Source: Alopecurus myosuroides
Lineage: Eukaryota; Streptophyta; Magnoliopsida; Poales; Poaceae
DNA length: 64,000 bases
Direction of reading: 5' to 3'
Assembly (NCBI GenBank): GCA_028641055.1
Contig: CM054062.1
Location: forward strand, 273,885,349-273,949,348
The notes below the pieces were generated by a model. It worked only from the letters and a program-made list of their open reading frames with translations. It searched no databases and was not told the DNA's origin. A program made the translations under genes and the position numbers. Positions 1-12,632 of the stretch are shown one piece after another (within the stretch, counting starts at the first letter, position 1; every line of letters begins with the position of its first letter).

Positions 1-2269
1 TGTAATGCTCCTGCTACTTTTCAAAGATGCATGTCTGCTATCTTTCATGGTTTTTGTGAAGAAATTGTGGAAGTCTTCATGGATGATTTCTCCATCTATG
101 GAGCTTCTTTTCATAATTGTTTGCAGAATCTTGATAAAGTTTTGCAGAGATGTGAGGAGACTAATCTTTATCTTAATTGGGAGAAATGCCATTTTATGGT
201 TAATGAAGGAATTGTTCTTGGACATAAAATTTCTGAAAGAGCTATTGAAGTTGATAGAGATAAAGTTGAAGCCATTGAGAAAATGCCCTATCCCAGGGAT
301 GTCAAGGGTACTTGTAGTATTCTTGGTCATGCTGGTTTCTATAGAAGGTTTATTAAAGATTTCTCTAAAATATCAAAGCTTCTTACTAATCTTCTTCAAA
401 AGGATGTACATTTTTTTTCGGTGAAGATTGTAAAGAAGCTTTTGAAATATTAAAGAAGGCTTTAGTATCTGCCCCTATTGTTCAACCCCCTGATTGGAAT
501 TTACTAGTGATTACACTATGGGTGTTGTTCTTGGACAGCGGGTAGATAAGAAGTTAAATGTTATTCATTATGCTAGTAAAACTCTTGATACCGCTCAAAA
601 GAATTATGCTACCACTGAGAAAGAGTTCTTGGCTGTAGTTTTTGCTTGTGATAAATTTAGGCAGTATATTGTTGATTCTAAAGTTACTATTCATACTGAT
701 CATGCTGCTATTAAGTATCTTATGGAAAAGAAAGATGCTAAGCCTAGGTTTATTAGATGGGTGCTTCTCTTACAAGAGTTTGATTTACATATTGTGGATA
801 GGAAGGGTGCTGAAAATCCTGTTGCTGATAATTTGTCTAGATTAGAAAATATATCTGATAATCCTATTCCCATTAATGATAGTTTTCCTAACGAACAATT
901 GGCTGCAATAAAAGTGAGCTCTCAAGAGAGTCCATGGTATGCTGATTATGCTAACTTTATTGTTTCCAAGTATTTGCCTCCTACCTTTACAGCTCAGCAA
1001 AGAAGAAAATTATTCTATGATTTGAGGCATTATTTTTGGGATGACCCACACTTATATAAAGAAGGTGTTAATGGTATTATGCGAAGATGTGTTCCTGAAA
1101 ATGAACAACGAGAGATATTGAGAAAATGTCATAGTAGTGCTTATGGAGGACATCACGCTGGAGATAGAACTGCACATAAGGTTCTACAATCAGGTTTTTA
1201 TTGGCCTAGTCTCTTTAAAGATGCTAGAAAGTTTATTTTATCTTGTGATCAATATCAAAGGGTTGGAAATATTTCTAGACGTAATGAAATGCCTATGAAT
1301 TATTCTCTTGTTATTGAACCGTTTGGTTGTTGGGGATTTGACTTTATGGGTCCTTTCCCTCCTTCACAAGGCTACACTCATATTCTTGTTGCTGTTGATT
1401 ATGTTACTAAATGGGTAGAAGCTATACCTACTAAAAGTGCTGATAGTGAAACCTCATTAAAAATGCTTAAAGACATTATTTTCCCTAGGTTTGGTGTGCC
1501 TAGATATCTTATGACTGATGGGGGCTCTCATTTTATTCATAGTGGTTTTAGAAAGACTCTTGCTAAATATGATGTTAATCATAGAATTGCCTCACCCTAT
1601 CATCCTCAAACTAGTGGGCAAGTAGAATTATCAAATAGAGAAATCAAATCTATCTTGCAAAAGACTGTTAACAAATCTAGAAAAAATTGGGCTAGAAAAT
1701 TAAATGATGCTCTGTGGTCTTATAGAACTGCTTATAAAAATCCCATGGGAATGTCTCCTTATAAAATGGTTTATGGAAAAGCTTGTCACTTGCCCCTAGA
1801 ATTAGAACACAAAGCTTATTGGGCAGTGAGAGACCTAAATAGAGATTTTAAACTTGCTGGTGAGAAAAGGTTGCTTGACTTAAGTTCTTTAGATGAATGG
1901 AGGAGTGAATCATATGAAAATGCTAAGATCTTTAAAGAGAAAATAAGGCGGAACGATAAGAGAATTATTAAAAGAGAATTTCATGTTGGCAAGAAAGTGC
2001 TATTGTATAGGTTTCGTCTCAGATTTTTTGCAGGAAAATTACTCTCGAGATGGGAAGGACCTTTTCTAATTGAAGAGGTGTAACATTCGGGTGCAATCAA
2101 AATTGTTTCACTTAAAGATAACACTACACAAGTGGTGAATGGGCAAAGACTCAAACATTATATTTCTGGAGATTCTTATAATGAAGATATTGATACTATT
2201 CAAGTGGTGCCTCCGGAGGATTTTATTAAAGAGAAAATTCCAGAAACTGCGGAGTCCGTTTTCGAATAG
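1..2269 (+). pseudogene. Athila-type pol remnant (RT, RNase H, integrase), broken
   Basis: The reading frame enters the window inside reverse transcriptase; the catalytic motif FMDDFSIYG is visible near base 90. A one-base loss in a T run near 412-419 shifts the frame after the RT thumb. Near 505-512 a deletion of roughly 20 bases removes the segment where the first RNase H aspartate is expected. The second open part (494-2083) holds the rest of RNase H and integrase with the D, D, E residues in DFMGPF, TDGGSHF and [10 protein letters not shown]. The integrase zinc finger is damaged: the usual second cysteine of CxxC reads CDQY. A TAA at 2081-2083 interrupts the integrase C-terminus, which continues in the same frame to 2269. 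Not functional; the breaks were seen directly. Confidence 0.9.
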
Positions 2270-2607
2270 GTCATAGTTTTGGTAAGAAAGAGTTCGCGTA
2301 TTACTGTCCAACTTATATTTTTGCCGTTTTTAGTAAAAATGAAAAATTATGAGACAAAAAAGGGTAGGAAACGGTGCCCGAGGGTACCACACCATGGCAC
2401 GGCGCGGGCCCACCCCTAGCCCCGCCACCACATGGTGTGGGAGCCTCGGAGCCCGTCTCCGACCCGTTTTCGTCCTACACCCTCCTTTTTTATGAAACTT
2501 TTAGCTATATAATCCCCAGGATCCCCCGAGGTTCGTATATCGTTTTCTCGTCGTGTTTTTGTTTCGATCTGTTTCTGTGAGGAATTATTCTCAGTTTTAG
2601 AGGCACC
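2270..2607 (+). other. Spacer between pol and post-pol reading frame
   Basis: No coding signal is seen. The stretch contains a GC-rich block near 2375-2465 resembling the leader sequences of Athila-type LTRs, and an AT-rich part with TATATAA near 2505, a possible promoter-like remnant. Confidence 0.4.
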
Positions 2608-3150
2608 ATGGTCTCCGACAACAACGACTAGGGTAATAAGCCTTTGGAAGATGATCTCCGAGATCCTAAGATGGAGGAGGAGGTCGAGAATGAAGCTGAA
2701 GGAGAAGTAGAAGAAGACCCGCGTATGTACCCCCGCGCAACCATTTCAAGCATTGGAGTGGTAGAAAATCCCTTCAAACTCAAGAGAGGGGCGTAGATGA
2801 GCAATGGACAGAAGGTTCCACGTCACTTCTTAGCTCCAAAGACACCATCCTCAGGAATCAAAAACCCTTTCCATACTTTAATCCATAAGCATCAATTTCA
2901 AAGTGTACGTGAGGCAGAATTGCCCTCTAGTTGGGATATGGATCATTCTAACAATGCAGGGGGAGGAAGCTCTCAATTTAAAGAAGTGTTGGTGAGTAAT
3001 TCCAAGAGTTGAGAATCACAGTCTGACAAGTTCATGAACCGTATTGAGCACAATATGGAGCTGATTCATATTCTCACCTACAAGATTGATGAATTGAAGG
3101 AGTTGATTGAGAGGCTTATTAAGGATTCATCACCACCACCGAAGGAGTAA
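2608..3150 (+). pseudogene. Decayed post-pol ORF of the Athila-type element
   Basis: From the ATG at 2608 one frame of 181 codons runs to the TAA at 3148-3150, interrupted only by three stops: TAG after codon 7 (2629-2631), TAG near 2794 and TGA near 3010. The conceptual product starts acidic (many Glu/Asp), has a Pro/Ser/His-containing middle and ends in a helical, coiled-coil-like stretch around MNRIEHNMELIHILTYKIDE followed by a short Pro tail. Its position between integrase and the polypurine tract is where Athila elements often keep an extra (env-position) ORF. No transmembrane segment is visible, so I do not call it env. Function unknown. Confidence 0.6.
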
Positions 3151-4739
3151 TTTGTCATTGGTATTGGCATCCCCTTGGCTTGTTCCAAGCTTGGGGGAGT
3201 GCCGCTGTATCACACCATTATATTTCAACTTTTTACTTTTTAGTAGAGTCATATCATGAGTAGAGAAGTTATCATATAGGATGGTTTGCAATGTGGAAGT
3301 ATCTCTCCTTTAGTTGGTTATCTATGTATCCCCTGGTGTGAGTTGTTGTTATGGAATATTAATGAGAAGTTTTATCATTTACTTTCCGCACACCTTATTT
3401 TGGTTTGTAATTTCTGTTAAATGATTGATCTTGTTGTTAGTATTGGTGTCACTTTGGGAGTATCAAGTTAATCTATTTGTTTTTGGAAAACTTAGCATAG
3501 CAACAATACTTTGAGGCTCAAGTAGAAAAAAGGGATATGCATGTAGATACATTATTTCATTATCTTTCTTTCTTGTTGGCTCATAAGCTTAGTATTCTCA
3601 AGTTAAGATCGTTTGTGCTTCCAAGGAAGATTGCATGATTGTTTTCTATCACATTTATATTTGTTTGTTTCCCTCAACTCTTATGCTTGCTACCCAGCCT
3701 TGCTAGCCAAAAACCTGTACCGAGAGGGAATTCTTCTCGTGCATCCAAACCTTGAACCAAAACCCATGCCATCTGTGTCCACCATATCTACCTATACGTG
3801 GTATTTCACCGCCACTCCAAGTAAATTGCTTGTGTGCTACCTTTAAAACCATCAAAGTTATACCTATTTTGTGCTCTGTTTTAGCTCATGAGGATGCAGG
3901 TAGACGGTCTTTAATCACTCGTTGATTAGATTTTACACACCTGGACTAGTGGCACATCCACTTATCCAACTGCTAGAAGAGATGGCAACGTGGTGCCGAG
4001 CCCCAAACATGGTTACTATAAATTCTCTTCACTCTTTTTGCCCTAGATTTATCAGTTAAAGCATAATTGTGTAAATAAAAGAGAAGAGGGATGATCTACT
4101 ATTCCCAGTAGAAAGGACGTCCTTCAATGGGAGCCGCTCTTGTAAAGTCTAGTTAGCTTGTGACTTAATGTACTGTCTCCTTGCTTATTCATTGACATAG
4201 ACATACACCTCTCTCAATTTTTTTTCATTGCCTCTATTTATCAAATAAAAAGCTCTAGCACATGAGTTAATCCCTGCTTCCCTCTGCGAAGGGCCTAACT
4301 TTTACTTTTATGTTGAGTCAGTAAACCTATTCCCTTCTATCTCAAGCAAGAATTTGAGTTGTTGTGATCCAATCATCTATATGTTGATTTAGTCAATAAT
4401 GTCTTTTATCCTTCCTTCTCTAGTACACTGCTTTTATCTGAATGAATATGACTTTGAAAGTTATCAATAACTGTAAGGAGACTGTTATGGTCGAGCATGT
4501 AAAACTCTGCAATATAAGCTCTAGTATAAAGACTCTGATCAATATAGTTTCAAGTTAAGTTATATGAGACGAAGTTGTTTCCTAGAATGACTTGTATATT
4601 GATAAATGTGATGCTTCTTATCCGTATTTTATTTATGGACACTTCACTCCATAAACCAGTGGTCTTGTTTACTGAGTTCAGTTTTTCTTGGGGACAAGCG
4701 AGGTCTAAGTTTGTGTGTGGGGGGGGGGGGGGGAGGGGT
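3151..4739 (+). other. Athila-type 3' untranslated region ending in a poly-G polypurine tract
   Basis: AT-rich non-coding DNA. A related sequence occurs in inverse orientation at about 54180-54660 in the minus-strand element on the right (shared blocks around the texts 'cgtggtatttcaccgccact' here and its reverse complement there), so this region is conserved between elements. The end, 4718-4739, is a run of 15-16 G followed by AGGGGT, directly abutting the LTR: the polypurine tract that primes plus-strand DNA synthesis. The G run is longer than usual. Confidence 0.75.
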
Positions 4740-6233
4740 TGATACGTCCATTTTGCATCACTATTTTATATCATAATTTACCGTTATTCATCGATATATT
4801 TCATATTTAGAGATGATACTTATGTTATTTCATATATTTTGCATGTTTTATAATTATTGGAGAATAACCTGCCGGGACCAGATTTCTGGTGGAAAAAGCA
4901 CTGTCAGGATACCATATTTCTGAAGATCAAAAGAAGAAGGGGGACATCGGAGAGTTCTTATTTCACCAGAAGACGGAGCTAGCCAGGAGGGGAGCTAGAG
5001 GGGGGCCACCATGGGCCCACACCATGTGGTGGCGCGCCCCCCTTGGCCGCGCCGCCACGTGGTGTGGCTGCCCTGGCCCACCACTGGCAACCCCCTTTCG
5101 CATACTTCATCCCCAGGGAACCCTAAGACCAGAAGAACCATAGAGGAAATATTCCACCGCCTCCTCGGGGCGGAAAACAACATAGAGAAAAGTTCTCCGG
5201 CAGGGAGAAATCTGCCGGGGAAATTTCTTCCCAGAGGGGGAAAACCATCGCCATTGTCACCGTCATCGCACCAGGCATCATCAAGATCATCACCGTCATC
5301 ATCATCATCACCTGCACCATCATCCTCACCATCCACCTCCATCCCGCTGTAACAATTAGGGTTCTATATCGTTGTTCTTCACTACATCTCTCGATTATTT
5401 GTTTGCAGTTGATGCTTACGAGATTTATCAGTGTTTGCACTTTATGACCAGATTGTTATTAATCATTATATCACCTCTGATTATGACCATATGATTTCTC
5501 ATGAGTAGTTCATTTAGTTCTTGAGGACATGGGAGAAGTCAAGATGTTAGTAGTGGAATTATGTTGAGTAATATTTACTAGTTTGATATTTAAGTTGTGG
5601 TGCTATTCCTCTAGTGGTGTCATGTGAATGTCGACTACATGACACTTCACCTTTATGGGCCTAGAGGGATGCATTTTGTATTCGGATACTAATTATGGGG
5701 TTGCCGGAGTGACAGAAACCTAAACCCCCGTTAGGAAACCGGTGCATTAGGGAGTGTAGGATCCTAGAGTTTAAGGTTGTGGTTAGATTTATCTTAATTA
5801 CTTTCTTGTAATTGCGGATTCTTGCAAGGGGTATAATAACAAGTATGTATTAGTCCAAGTAGGGAAGTGCATTAGCATAGGTTCACCCACACAACACCTA
5901 TCAAAACAATACACATAAATCAACTCTAGGAAACGAAAGCGTTTGACGAAATTCCCATGTGTCCTCGAGAACGTTTGGTCATCATAAGTAAACTAACCGT
6001 CTTGTCCTTTGCTCTAGAAAGGATTAGGCCACTTGCTGCAATTATTATTATTGTCTTTTATTACTCGTACTTTATTTATCTGCTATATCAAAAACCCTAG
6101 AAAACTTGTTTGCTAGTATTTACAGTGAATCCTTTAGTCAACCTGCTTGTCAACACCTTCTGCTCCTTGTTGGGTTCGACACTCTTATTTGTCGGATTTA
6201 CTACGATACACCCCCTATACTTGTGGGGCATTA
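4740..6233 (+). repeat. 3' LTR of the Athila-type element
   Basis: Begins TGATACGTCC straight after the polypurine tract and ends near 6233 in ...CTATACTTGTGGGGCATTA. The related LTR at 56986-58383 ends CTATACTTGTGGGTCATCA, so the end here has mutated. It contains a CAT/TCA-rich microsatellite (5270-5345), which produces spurious Asp-rich and Ser-rich open frames on both strands. The target-site duplication cannot be checked because the 5' end is off the window. Confidence 0.85.
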
Positions 6234-6352
6234 GCCACCGATGGTTGTCCGCTTCCAGGACCGGGCCTTGTGGCCAGTGCGGTTAGTGCGGGAGGGGACC
6301 ATGGTGGCAAAGATGCGAGAGAGCGCCTTAGCCCCCTACCTGGCGCACCAAA
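6234..6352 (-). mobile_element. 5' internal end and primer-binding site of a minus-strand Tat-like retrotransposon
   Basis: Immediately left of the TGTCGG LTR start is TACCTGGCGCACCAAA; its reverse complement reads TTTGGTGCGCCAGGTA, the form of a Tat-lineage primer-binding site. The internal region therefore runs leftwards, and only about 119 bp of it remain before the inserted Athila-type element. Confidence 0.7.
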
Positions 6353-9300
6353 TGTCGGAGAGGTGGTTCTGTCAAAGACAACGTCACCTCGAGAGGTTCG
6401 AACACCGTGGGCTAACCATGTTCTCACGCACCTCGAGAGGCCTCAAGAGGGAATCATGGACAACGAACAATGGTGACACGGTGAGTTTACTAGGTTCAGG
6501 CCACCATTGCGGTTTAAAACACTACTCCTGCCTGTCTGTGGATTGCACTGCGATGAGTTACAATACAAGGTGTGAGCTTGTGCTCAAGACTAGCTATGGT
6601 GGACTCTTGGTGAGCTGAGTTCTGGATTCCCTTCCGCGGAGGTCAAGGGTCCTTACTTATATCAGCATTTTTGGGCCTCTTTCCTGCTAATACTTGGCGG
6701 GAAAGGTCTACCAGAAGGTGCCAAAGTGGAGACCAGCCGCGCTCCGTATTGTCTCCTTGGTCGCAACCGTCGAGGACAACACCACCGTCCATGGCAGGGT
6801 TGTGGGGCTCTGATGATGTTCCCTCCGTCTTGTAGCGCTGGACCGGTCTTCTTGCACCGAAGAGAAAAGCTTTGGGAAGGGCTATGGCGCGTGCAGCCAC
6901 AGTGCGCGCTTTATACACGAGAGTGGAAACTGCGCCCATAGAGTCTATGTCTCCCTGCAGCGCCTTCATCATTGCGCAAGGAGGAGGACGTCACCTCCAC
7001 ATGGGTTGTTCCCCAACAAGCGCTGGTACCTCTGGAGGAGAGAGGGAGCGAGGTAGATCTCCTCTCCAGGAGTTTGGCGATGATCTCCGCAAAGGGGTTC
7101 CCTCGTCGGGAAGCTGAAAGTGCATGGTGCCCCACGTGTGGTTTTGTTAATTAATGACAATCCTTATGGACTTATAGTTTCATTGAGATATCCTTGTACG
7201 TTTGTCCATTGGCACCACTTGAACTCCATGTGTTGGATTCAAGGTTAGATGCCATCAAAATCATTGCTTATAATGAATATATTTGATACGATCAAGAAGA
7301 AGAATTTGCATGATATTATTGATCATATTGCAAGTATGTCTTGAAGAAGGAGATTATGTGAACATTCATGTTTACCTTGAAGACATCATCATCATGAATA
7401 ATGAGAAGATACTTAGTTGATCAAGTTGAAGTGCAAGTTCAAGATGAGCATCAAGAAGAGTTCAAATGCTTGATGCTTTCCATCCATATGGAGATTATTA
7501 TCAAGTGAACATGGACATGTGAGAAGCTCTCCCATATTATCTTATGGGGGAGCAGTTTACAAGTCTTCACAAAGCGAAGCGCAATCAAGAAAGGTGCTCC
7601 AACTTGAGGTGATTAAGATCGTCATCATCTATCTCAATTGGAATGCGCAAGACAAAGGTGACATTGATAGGATTTCTATTTTACCGGTCTCATTATGTTA
7701 GTAGGGAGACCGGGTTATAGGATAGATAACCGTTCTATCGAGAGGGGCTCTCGAATGAGTTGCTTGATCGTATCGTTCGTAGAGAGCTCAAACCTTTGCA
7801 TATTTTGCACCATCTTTCTAGGTTCTTATTTGGGTTTTCTTCATGTCTGGTTTGAGAGCTGGTCTTGTTCTTCATGTGAAGCTTAAGTTCATAAAAAAGG
7901 GATTTTGAATAGAAAACTTATTGCGTTTTTGTTATTGAAGGTTTTGTCGGTTCCTATCTTATAGAGAGGTCTAAACATTTCCCATTTGGTTTTATTCTCC
8001 CTTGATGGACTATGATGTTTCACTGCATATTCTTGTACTGCTCGTCTCTACGATTTCAACGAGCCCAAGAACGTCGAAAACGGAGTCCAGATGCAAAAGA
8101 TATGCCCGTTTTCGTATCAATGTTTTCGCAGTTTTCAGGGGGGCGGAAATTCCGGTCTAAGGCCGGAATATTCCAAGGCAAATATCCGGCCCGGCATCTG
8201 TGAGCAGGCACTCGCGCTCCAGGGGATCTTGGGTCGTCCGGAAATTTCCGCCCCGGGAGGCCAGAAATTTCCGGGGTAAGTGAAAAATTTCCAGTCCGGA
8301 CGGCCCTAACGGCCATATTTCGTGGGAAGCTATAAATAGCCTTCTTATTCCTCAAGAGGAGGCTGCCCAACCCATTTCCTCTCTCCTCCATTGTTGACCT
8401 TCAAAAGTTTTGGTTTCTCTCAATCCCTCAAATGATTCTTGCCCATTTTTAGGGAAAAGAGAGAGGTGATCTAGATCTACTATTCCACCAATCAATATCT
8501 CCTCTTCGTGACGGGAATCCATTGGATATAGATCTTAGGATTCATTTGTTGTTTTCCTTGTTCTTCCTCCTTCCTCCCTCCATAGCATTAGTTGCTTTTG
8601 TGGGATTTGGGAGAGAAGGACTTGATCACTTTGTGTGTTCTTGCCATTGCATTAGGTGCATCGGTTTGAGTTCCCCACGTGATTCGTGAAAGAGAAATTT
8701 GTGAGCTTGTTACTCTTGGGTGCTTGGTCAGCGGAGAGATTGTTCCTCTTGGGTGTATTGAGCACCCTAGACGGTTAGTGCTTGGGGCTTCCACCTTGTT
8801 GCAAGAAGCTTCGTTGAGAGCCTCCAACTTACTTGTGGAGATAGCCTCAACCTCGTGTAAGGTTTGGTCACCGCCTTCAAGACGACCTCATAGTGGAAAC
8901 GAGAATCTCCCTCACCGGAGAAGCTCAAGGAGAATAAGGTGTGCACATCCATGCTATTGAGGAGCGCCTAGGTGGCTCCCCACCTCTCCAACGAAGACGT
9001 ACTTCCCTTGGGAAGGAATTTCGGTAATCACATCGGTGTCTCCTTGTGCTTTGGTTATCTCTATACTCTAGCTCGTTACTTATGCATTTACCTTTGTGAT
9101 ATAGCCATCGTGCTTGAAGTCATCTTTCTTGCTATCACATAGTTGTATATATTGCTTAGTATAAGTTGTTGGTACACATAGGTAAACCTAGCTTGTATAG
9201 GTTTTGTACTTGATAAATTAAAACACTAGTTTTATTCCGCATTTATTCAAGACTAAACTGTAATTATTTTAAAGCGCCTATTCATCCCCCCTATAGGCGG

Positions 9301-9446
9301 CATCCTTGTACTTTCAGAAGCCCTTTCAGCCGAAGGGCAATCGGGCACCTGCCTCTAGGAGGGATCCAAGGTGGACCACTACACGCGGAGGTAGGCCGGG
9401 CCCGCAGTAGACGGCCCAGGATACCCTGGTATCCACGGGTCCGACA
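6353..9446 (-). repeat. 5' LTR of the Tat-like element, split by a solo LTR
   Basis: Starts TGTCGGAG and ends GGGTCCGACA. It includes the block 'gttcaggccaccattgcgg...actcctgcctg' typical of this LTR class. Removing the nested solo LTR (7115-9316) and one copy of its duplication leaves about 887 bp. Several short open frames on both strands in 6147-7160 have no recognisable protein and are treated as chance. Confidence 0.75.
7115..9316. mobile_element. 2.2 kb solo LTR with perfect 5 bp target duplication
   Basis: Begins TGAAAGTGCATGG and ends CTTGTACTTTCA, so both ends carry a short inverted repeat (TGAAAGT/ACTTTCA). It is flanked on both sides by GAAGC (7110-7114 and 9317-9321). No polypurine tract, primer-binding site or second LTR adjoins it, so it is a solo LTR left by LTR recombination. 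An internal GC-rich part (8140-8310) has repeated TTTCCGG/CCGGAAA palindromes, followed by CTATAAATAGCC at 8330-8341, a likely promoter TATA box if the + strand is the sense strand. Superfamily not determined. Confidence 0.85.
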
Positions 9447-12058
9447 TTACTGATGTACATTCCATTTATTGTCCTGGTACTTGTCTCCTTGAGTTAAAGA
9501 TGGTACTGTAGCTCATCAGGCACATAGTTCTATTGATGATCTTGTCTTGGTTCTTACTGTGATGTTGTTGGCATGTGTTTACCATTCAAATCTTGCTAGA
9601 ATTGTGTTCTTAGCCTCCTGGTACTGATACTAAACAATGTATCTTCATAGTGACATCCAATTGGCTTCTCTTTTGCTTAACTGAATCAACAGTGATTTTC
9701 CTAGGATCTTCCATTGCTCTTCAATTTGGTTTTTTCATCTGAACTGGATGTTTTAATCTGCCACTCATCCACTAAATTGATCAACCTGGTGTTGATTAGG
9801 TTCCATAGCTATCCAACATCAAGATGCCTCACCCTATGGGTGCTGGCAACATTCTAACCTCTAACCACTCTCTCTGTTGTGCTTGTGTGCAGGTTTGAAG
9901 ATCTTCCCAAGTCTTGAAGAATTGTAAATGGGTTTAGATAGGACTCTATGTAATTTTCTTTCAATTTTTGTAATTTGAATTTCATTGTAACATCCTTGTA
10001 GAAAATACCTCAATGAAATACAATTTTAGTTTGTTTTCGTGAGAAACTTAGTCCTTGTGCATTTTAAATTTTGTTTGAATTATTTAAATCTATGAAGAAT
10101 GATTTTATTATATTCAAATCTCAATTTCTTAAACACATGTGTTGGTTTAGAAAAGATAAGAAATAGAAGTGAACCTCTAAAATAGAAGATCAAAATCCAT
10201 CTTAGGGTTAGAAAAAAGTCTCAAAGAAAAGATAACCATGTCCCCTCTCAATCAAAGTCTGCGAGTAGTCTCCCACTCCTTCGACACATCGAGAAGTCAA
10301 TTCCTTCGTCACACTTTGCACAAAAGCGCGAAAGAAATCTCAAAGTCCCAAATGCATGCAATGCAAAGATGCAAAGCCTTAAAACTACCCCCTTCGACTC
10401 TCTAAACTGCAGGGTATCACGGGGGGTGGAATGGCCGTTATTCTTTGATTGCAGGGTAGGGCACCTTTTATTTTAAGGTTATGGCGGCGGGTAGTTCCAA
10501 TTCCACACCGACTTCCAAAGTCTTAATCGTTTGGTCCCACCATGTAAGGTCTCACCCTGTATGTCTCAATGGTGAGAGACCACGATCAGCGCCCCCACAT
10601 GTCAGCGTAGTCTCAGTCCCACCATGTAAGGTCCCAGCCCGTGTAACTCATCGGCGAGGACGAGCACGGTCAAGGTCCTACCAGCCAACGCTGTAACAGT
10701 CAAAGTGTTTGATTTGACAGAAACGTTCTGTGTGGGCATTTATAAGGCTGGTTTCGAGGAGGACAAAAGTAAGAAAAGTTAAAACAATGTGGCAAAACTG
10801 ACCAGAAAGAAATGTTGGACATGAAAATAGAAAACCCAATTATGAACTTGAGAAGAACACAAAGAACAGAACAATAAGTGGTTTTGTACCGACCGTTCAA
10901 TGTATTAGTCCTTCCCGGATACCCAAACTGAACTCTCAGAACAATCATATGGTTTTGGAGTAGTTATCTAACTAGCCATAAGTGGTTTTGACGGTCAAAA
11001 CCGTGCTGTATATGTGCAACATAAGTGCCCACGGTTTTGACCAGTTGAGTCCCAACGTGCACGACCAACTTGCAAACTGGAGCTACGTCCTGCTTTCACC
11101 TGCACGAACTAATCAATTAATTAAGGAAAAAAGTTGCTTGCATCCATCAAGTCTTTGTCGTATGCACTTTCATGAAACCTGCCGATGAACTACAAGCATG
11201 CACCAACTTAGTCAATCAATTACTAGTTAACATCTGATCTGACTTTGTATGTGGCAGCAACTCGAAAGCGAGAGCTGGCTAGTGATGGTTTTCTGAACTT
11301 AGCTCGTGTTTGTTTATGTAAATGCTTACGTAAAACGACAGGGTCCTAGGGATACCTTTTGGCAGGGAATGATCGATGGGGATAGTGCTGTATAATATAT
11401 CCCTACTAGGCGTCAACTACAAATGAAGTGCTTGAAGTCAACTCTTTGTTTAAGTGGAGTAGTACTTAGTTGGTACTTGAAGTATCGAATAATTTGACCA
11501 GTTTGCCTTTGGTCTGGTTACATATAATTTAGGCTAGCTTGAAATTTGGACCCATTGACTTGGATATTGTAAAAAAAAATGGTTGCTCATACATGTTTTT
11601 TTAAAAAAAAACAAGGCAAAACCTTTACCTATTTCATTGATTAAGAAGAGTTTGAGAATTGCAATGTGGGGCAAAAAGATCTGGGTATAAAGTCTACTCT
11701 CGCAGTGTTATGGCACTCAAACGTTTTGCCTCAGCAATGGTTCAAAGAGAGACATTCCTCTTAATAGATGAGAGGATTACATTAGCCATGGAGGCGAAAT
11801 TTCTAGACTCTAATGTTCCTCTTGTTTCAAAGTTCCCAAGAGGCGAGAAGAACTAATGAGGAAAGACCCTTACACATTAGCCCATTAATGCCGATAGTGG
11901 AGCACCACCAATCTTTGTACATGTTGAAGGTATGCCAAATGAAATGTCGAGGTTTTCCAATCCGAGCCAATTCTCAATGCCTTTGCAATGACTTCTTGAT
12001 TCAAAACTTGAGCTTCCAAGATGCTCACACATGGTCGGAGAGGTGTTTTGCCTCATAG
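9447..12058. other. Gene-free intergenic DNA with probable repeat fragments
   Basis: No credible coding region. At 9900-10040 there is a stretch resembling a transposable-element 3' end (GTAATTTGAATTTCATTGTAA). GGTCCCACCATGTAAGGTC occurs twice (near 10531 and 10617). From about 11570 to 12050 a poly-A/T block followed by 'ctatttcattgattaagaag' looks like the antisense 3' end of a LINE, a weak assignment from memory of similar sequences. Confidence 0.4.
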
Positions 12059-12344
12059 GTGTATATGCACCCTTTATTTTAAATGCATTTTTAAATATCA
12101 AAAAAATTGCAGAAAAAATATCTGTACATAGATATTTGACATCCTATGTGTTCACAAAGTCGTTTCACGAAAAAGAATATTTTTATGGCTTGTGTTAAAA
12201 GACAAATTTTGATGCTAAAATAAATCTTTTCACGAGTTCATTTTGTCTTATTAGACAGTAATAGAAGTTGTGGGTTTTCATGGAAACAACTTTGTCTATG
12301 CGTGGATTTTTTTTTTAGAAATTTTTGACATTTGGAAATATGTT
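12059..12344. mobile_element. Left part of a small MITE-like element split by the MULE
   Basis: Starts GGTGTATATGCACCC; after the MULE the text resumes at 30544 and ends near 30567 with GGGTACATATGCATCCGGTGCC, giving matching inverted ends of the form TGYATATGYACCC. Joined across the MULE the older element would be about 310 bp. No coding capacity. The class is not certain. Confidence 0.45.
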
Positions 12345-12353
12345 TTTTAAATA
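12345..12353. repeat. Left 9 bp target-site duplication of the MULE
   Basis: TTTTAAATA; the identical nine bases occur at 30535-30543 directly after the right terminal repeat. A 9 bp duplication is the hallmark of Mutator-superfamily insertion. Confidence 0.92.
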
Positions 12354-12443
12354 GCAATTTTTTTTTAAATAATACGTTTTTAATCATTAATTCGGAGAAT
12401 AATACGCGGATCGAAAATATTTCAAATATAGAATCCAATCGGG
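12354..12443. repeat. Left terminal inverted repeat of the MULE
   Basis: Pairs with 30446-30534. It ends in CCAATCGGG, after which a GC-rich subterminal region begins with many AATCGG and CCGATT motifs. Confidence 0.9.
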
Positions 12444-12627
12444 TAAGAGGCACCCGACAGGAACTAATCGGGCATCACGTGGCCGATTAGCACTAATCGG
12501 CAGCGGGGCAGCCGATTGCTCGCTGCGTGACGTCAGCAGAGCGCAATCGGCTGGTGCAGGCCGCTGTCGGCTACGCCGCGCCCAATCGGCTGGTGCAGGC
12601 CGCTGTCGGCTACGCCGCGCCCAATTA
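12444..12627. repeat. Left subterminal region of the MULE, including a 39 bp tandem duplication
   Basis: GC-rich, unlike the AT-rich terminal repeat. AATCGG/CCGATT occurs about seven times. A 39 bp unit starting CAATCGGCTGGTGCAGG is present at 12544 and 12583, with the first bases of a third copy at 12622, where the retrotransposon inserted. The right subterminal region (30280-30445) shares the AATCGGGC and CACGTGGCCGATTAG motifs. Confidence 0.75.
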
Positions 12628-12632
12628 GTTTA

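Larger units (their letters stand above)
1..6233 (+). mobile_element. 3' part of an Athila-type Ty3/gypsy retrotransposon
   Basis: The order reverse transcriptase, RNase H, integrase, spacer, polypurine tract and LTR is that of a Ty3/gypsy element read on the + strand; the 5' LTR, gag and protease lie beyond the left window edge. Protein similarity recalled from Triticeae Athila-group elements (Sabrina/Fatima type) supports the lineage, but the family name is not proven. The element is inserted in the internal region of a minus-strand Tat-like element, close to that element's primer-binding site, because the Tat PBS and LTR start about 100 bp after its end. Confidence 0.88.

Noticed and set aside
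4718..4733. G run as a stand-alone quadruplex regulatory element
   Set aside because: Its position directly before the LTR is fully explained as a polypurine tract.
4995..5440. Asp-rich and Ser-rich frames in the Athila-type LTR
   Set aside because: Caused by a CAT/TCA microsatellite within the LTR.
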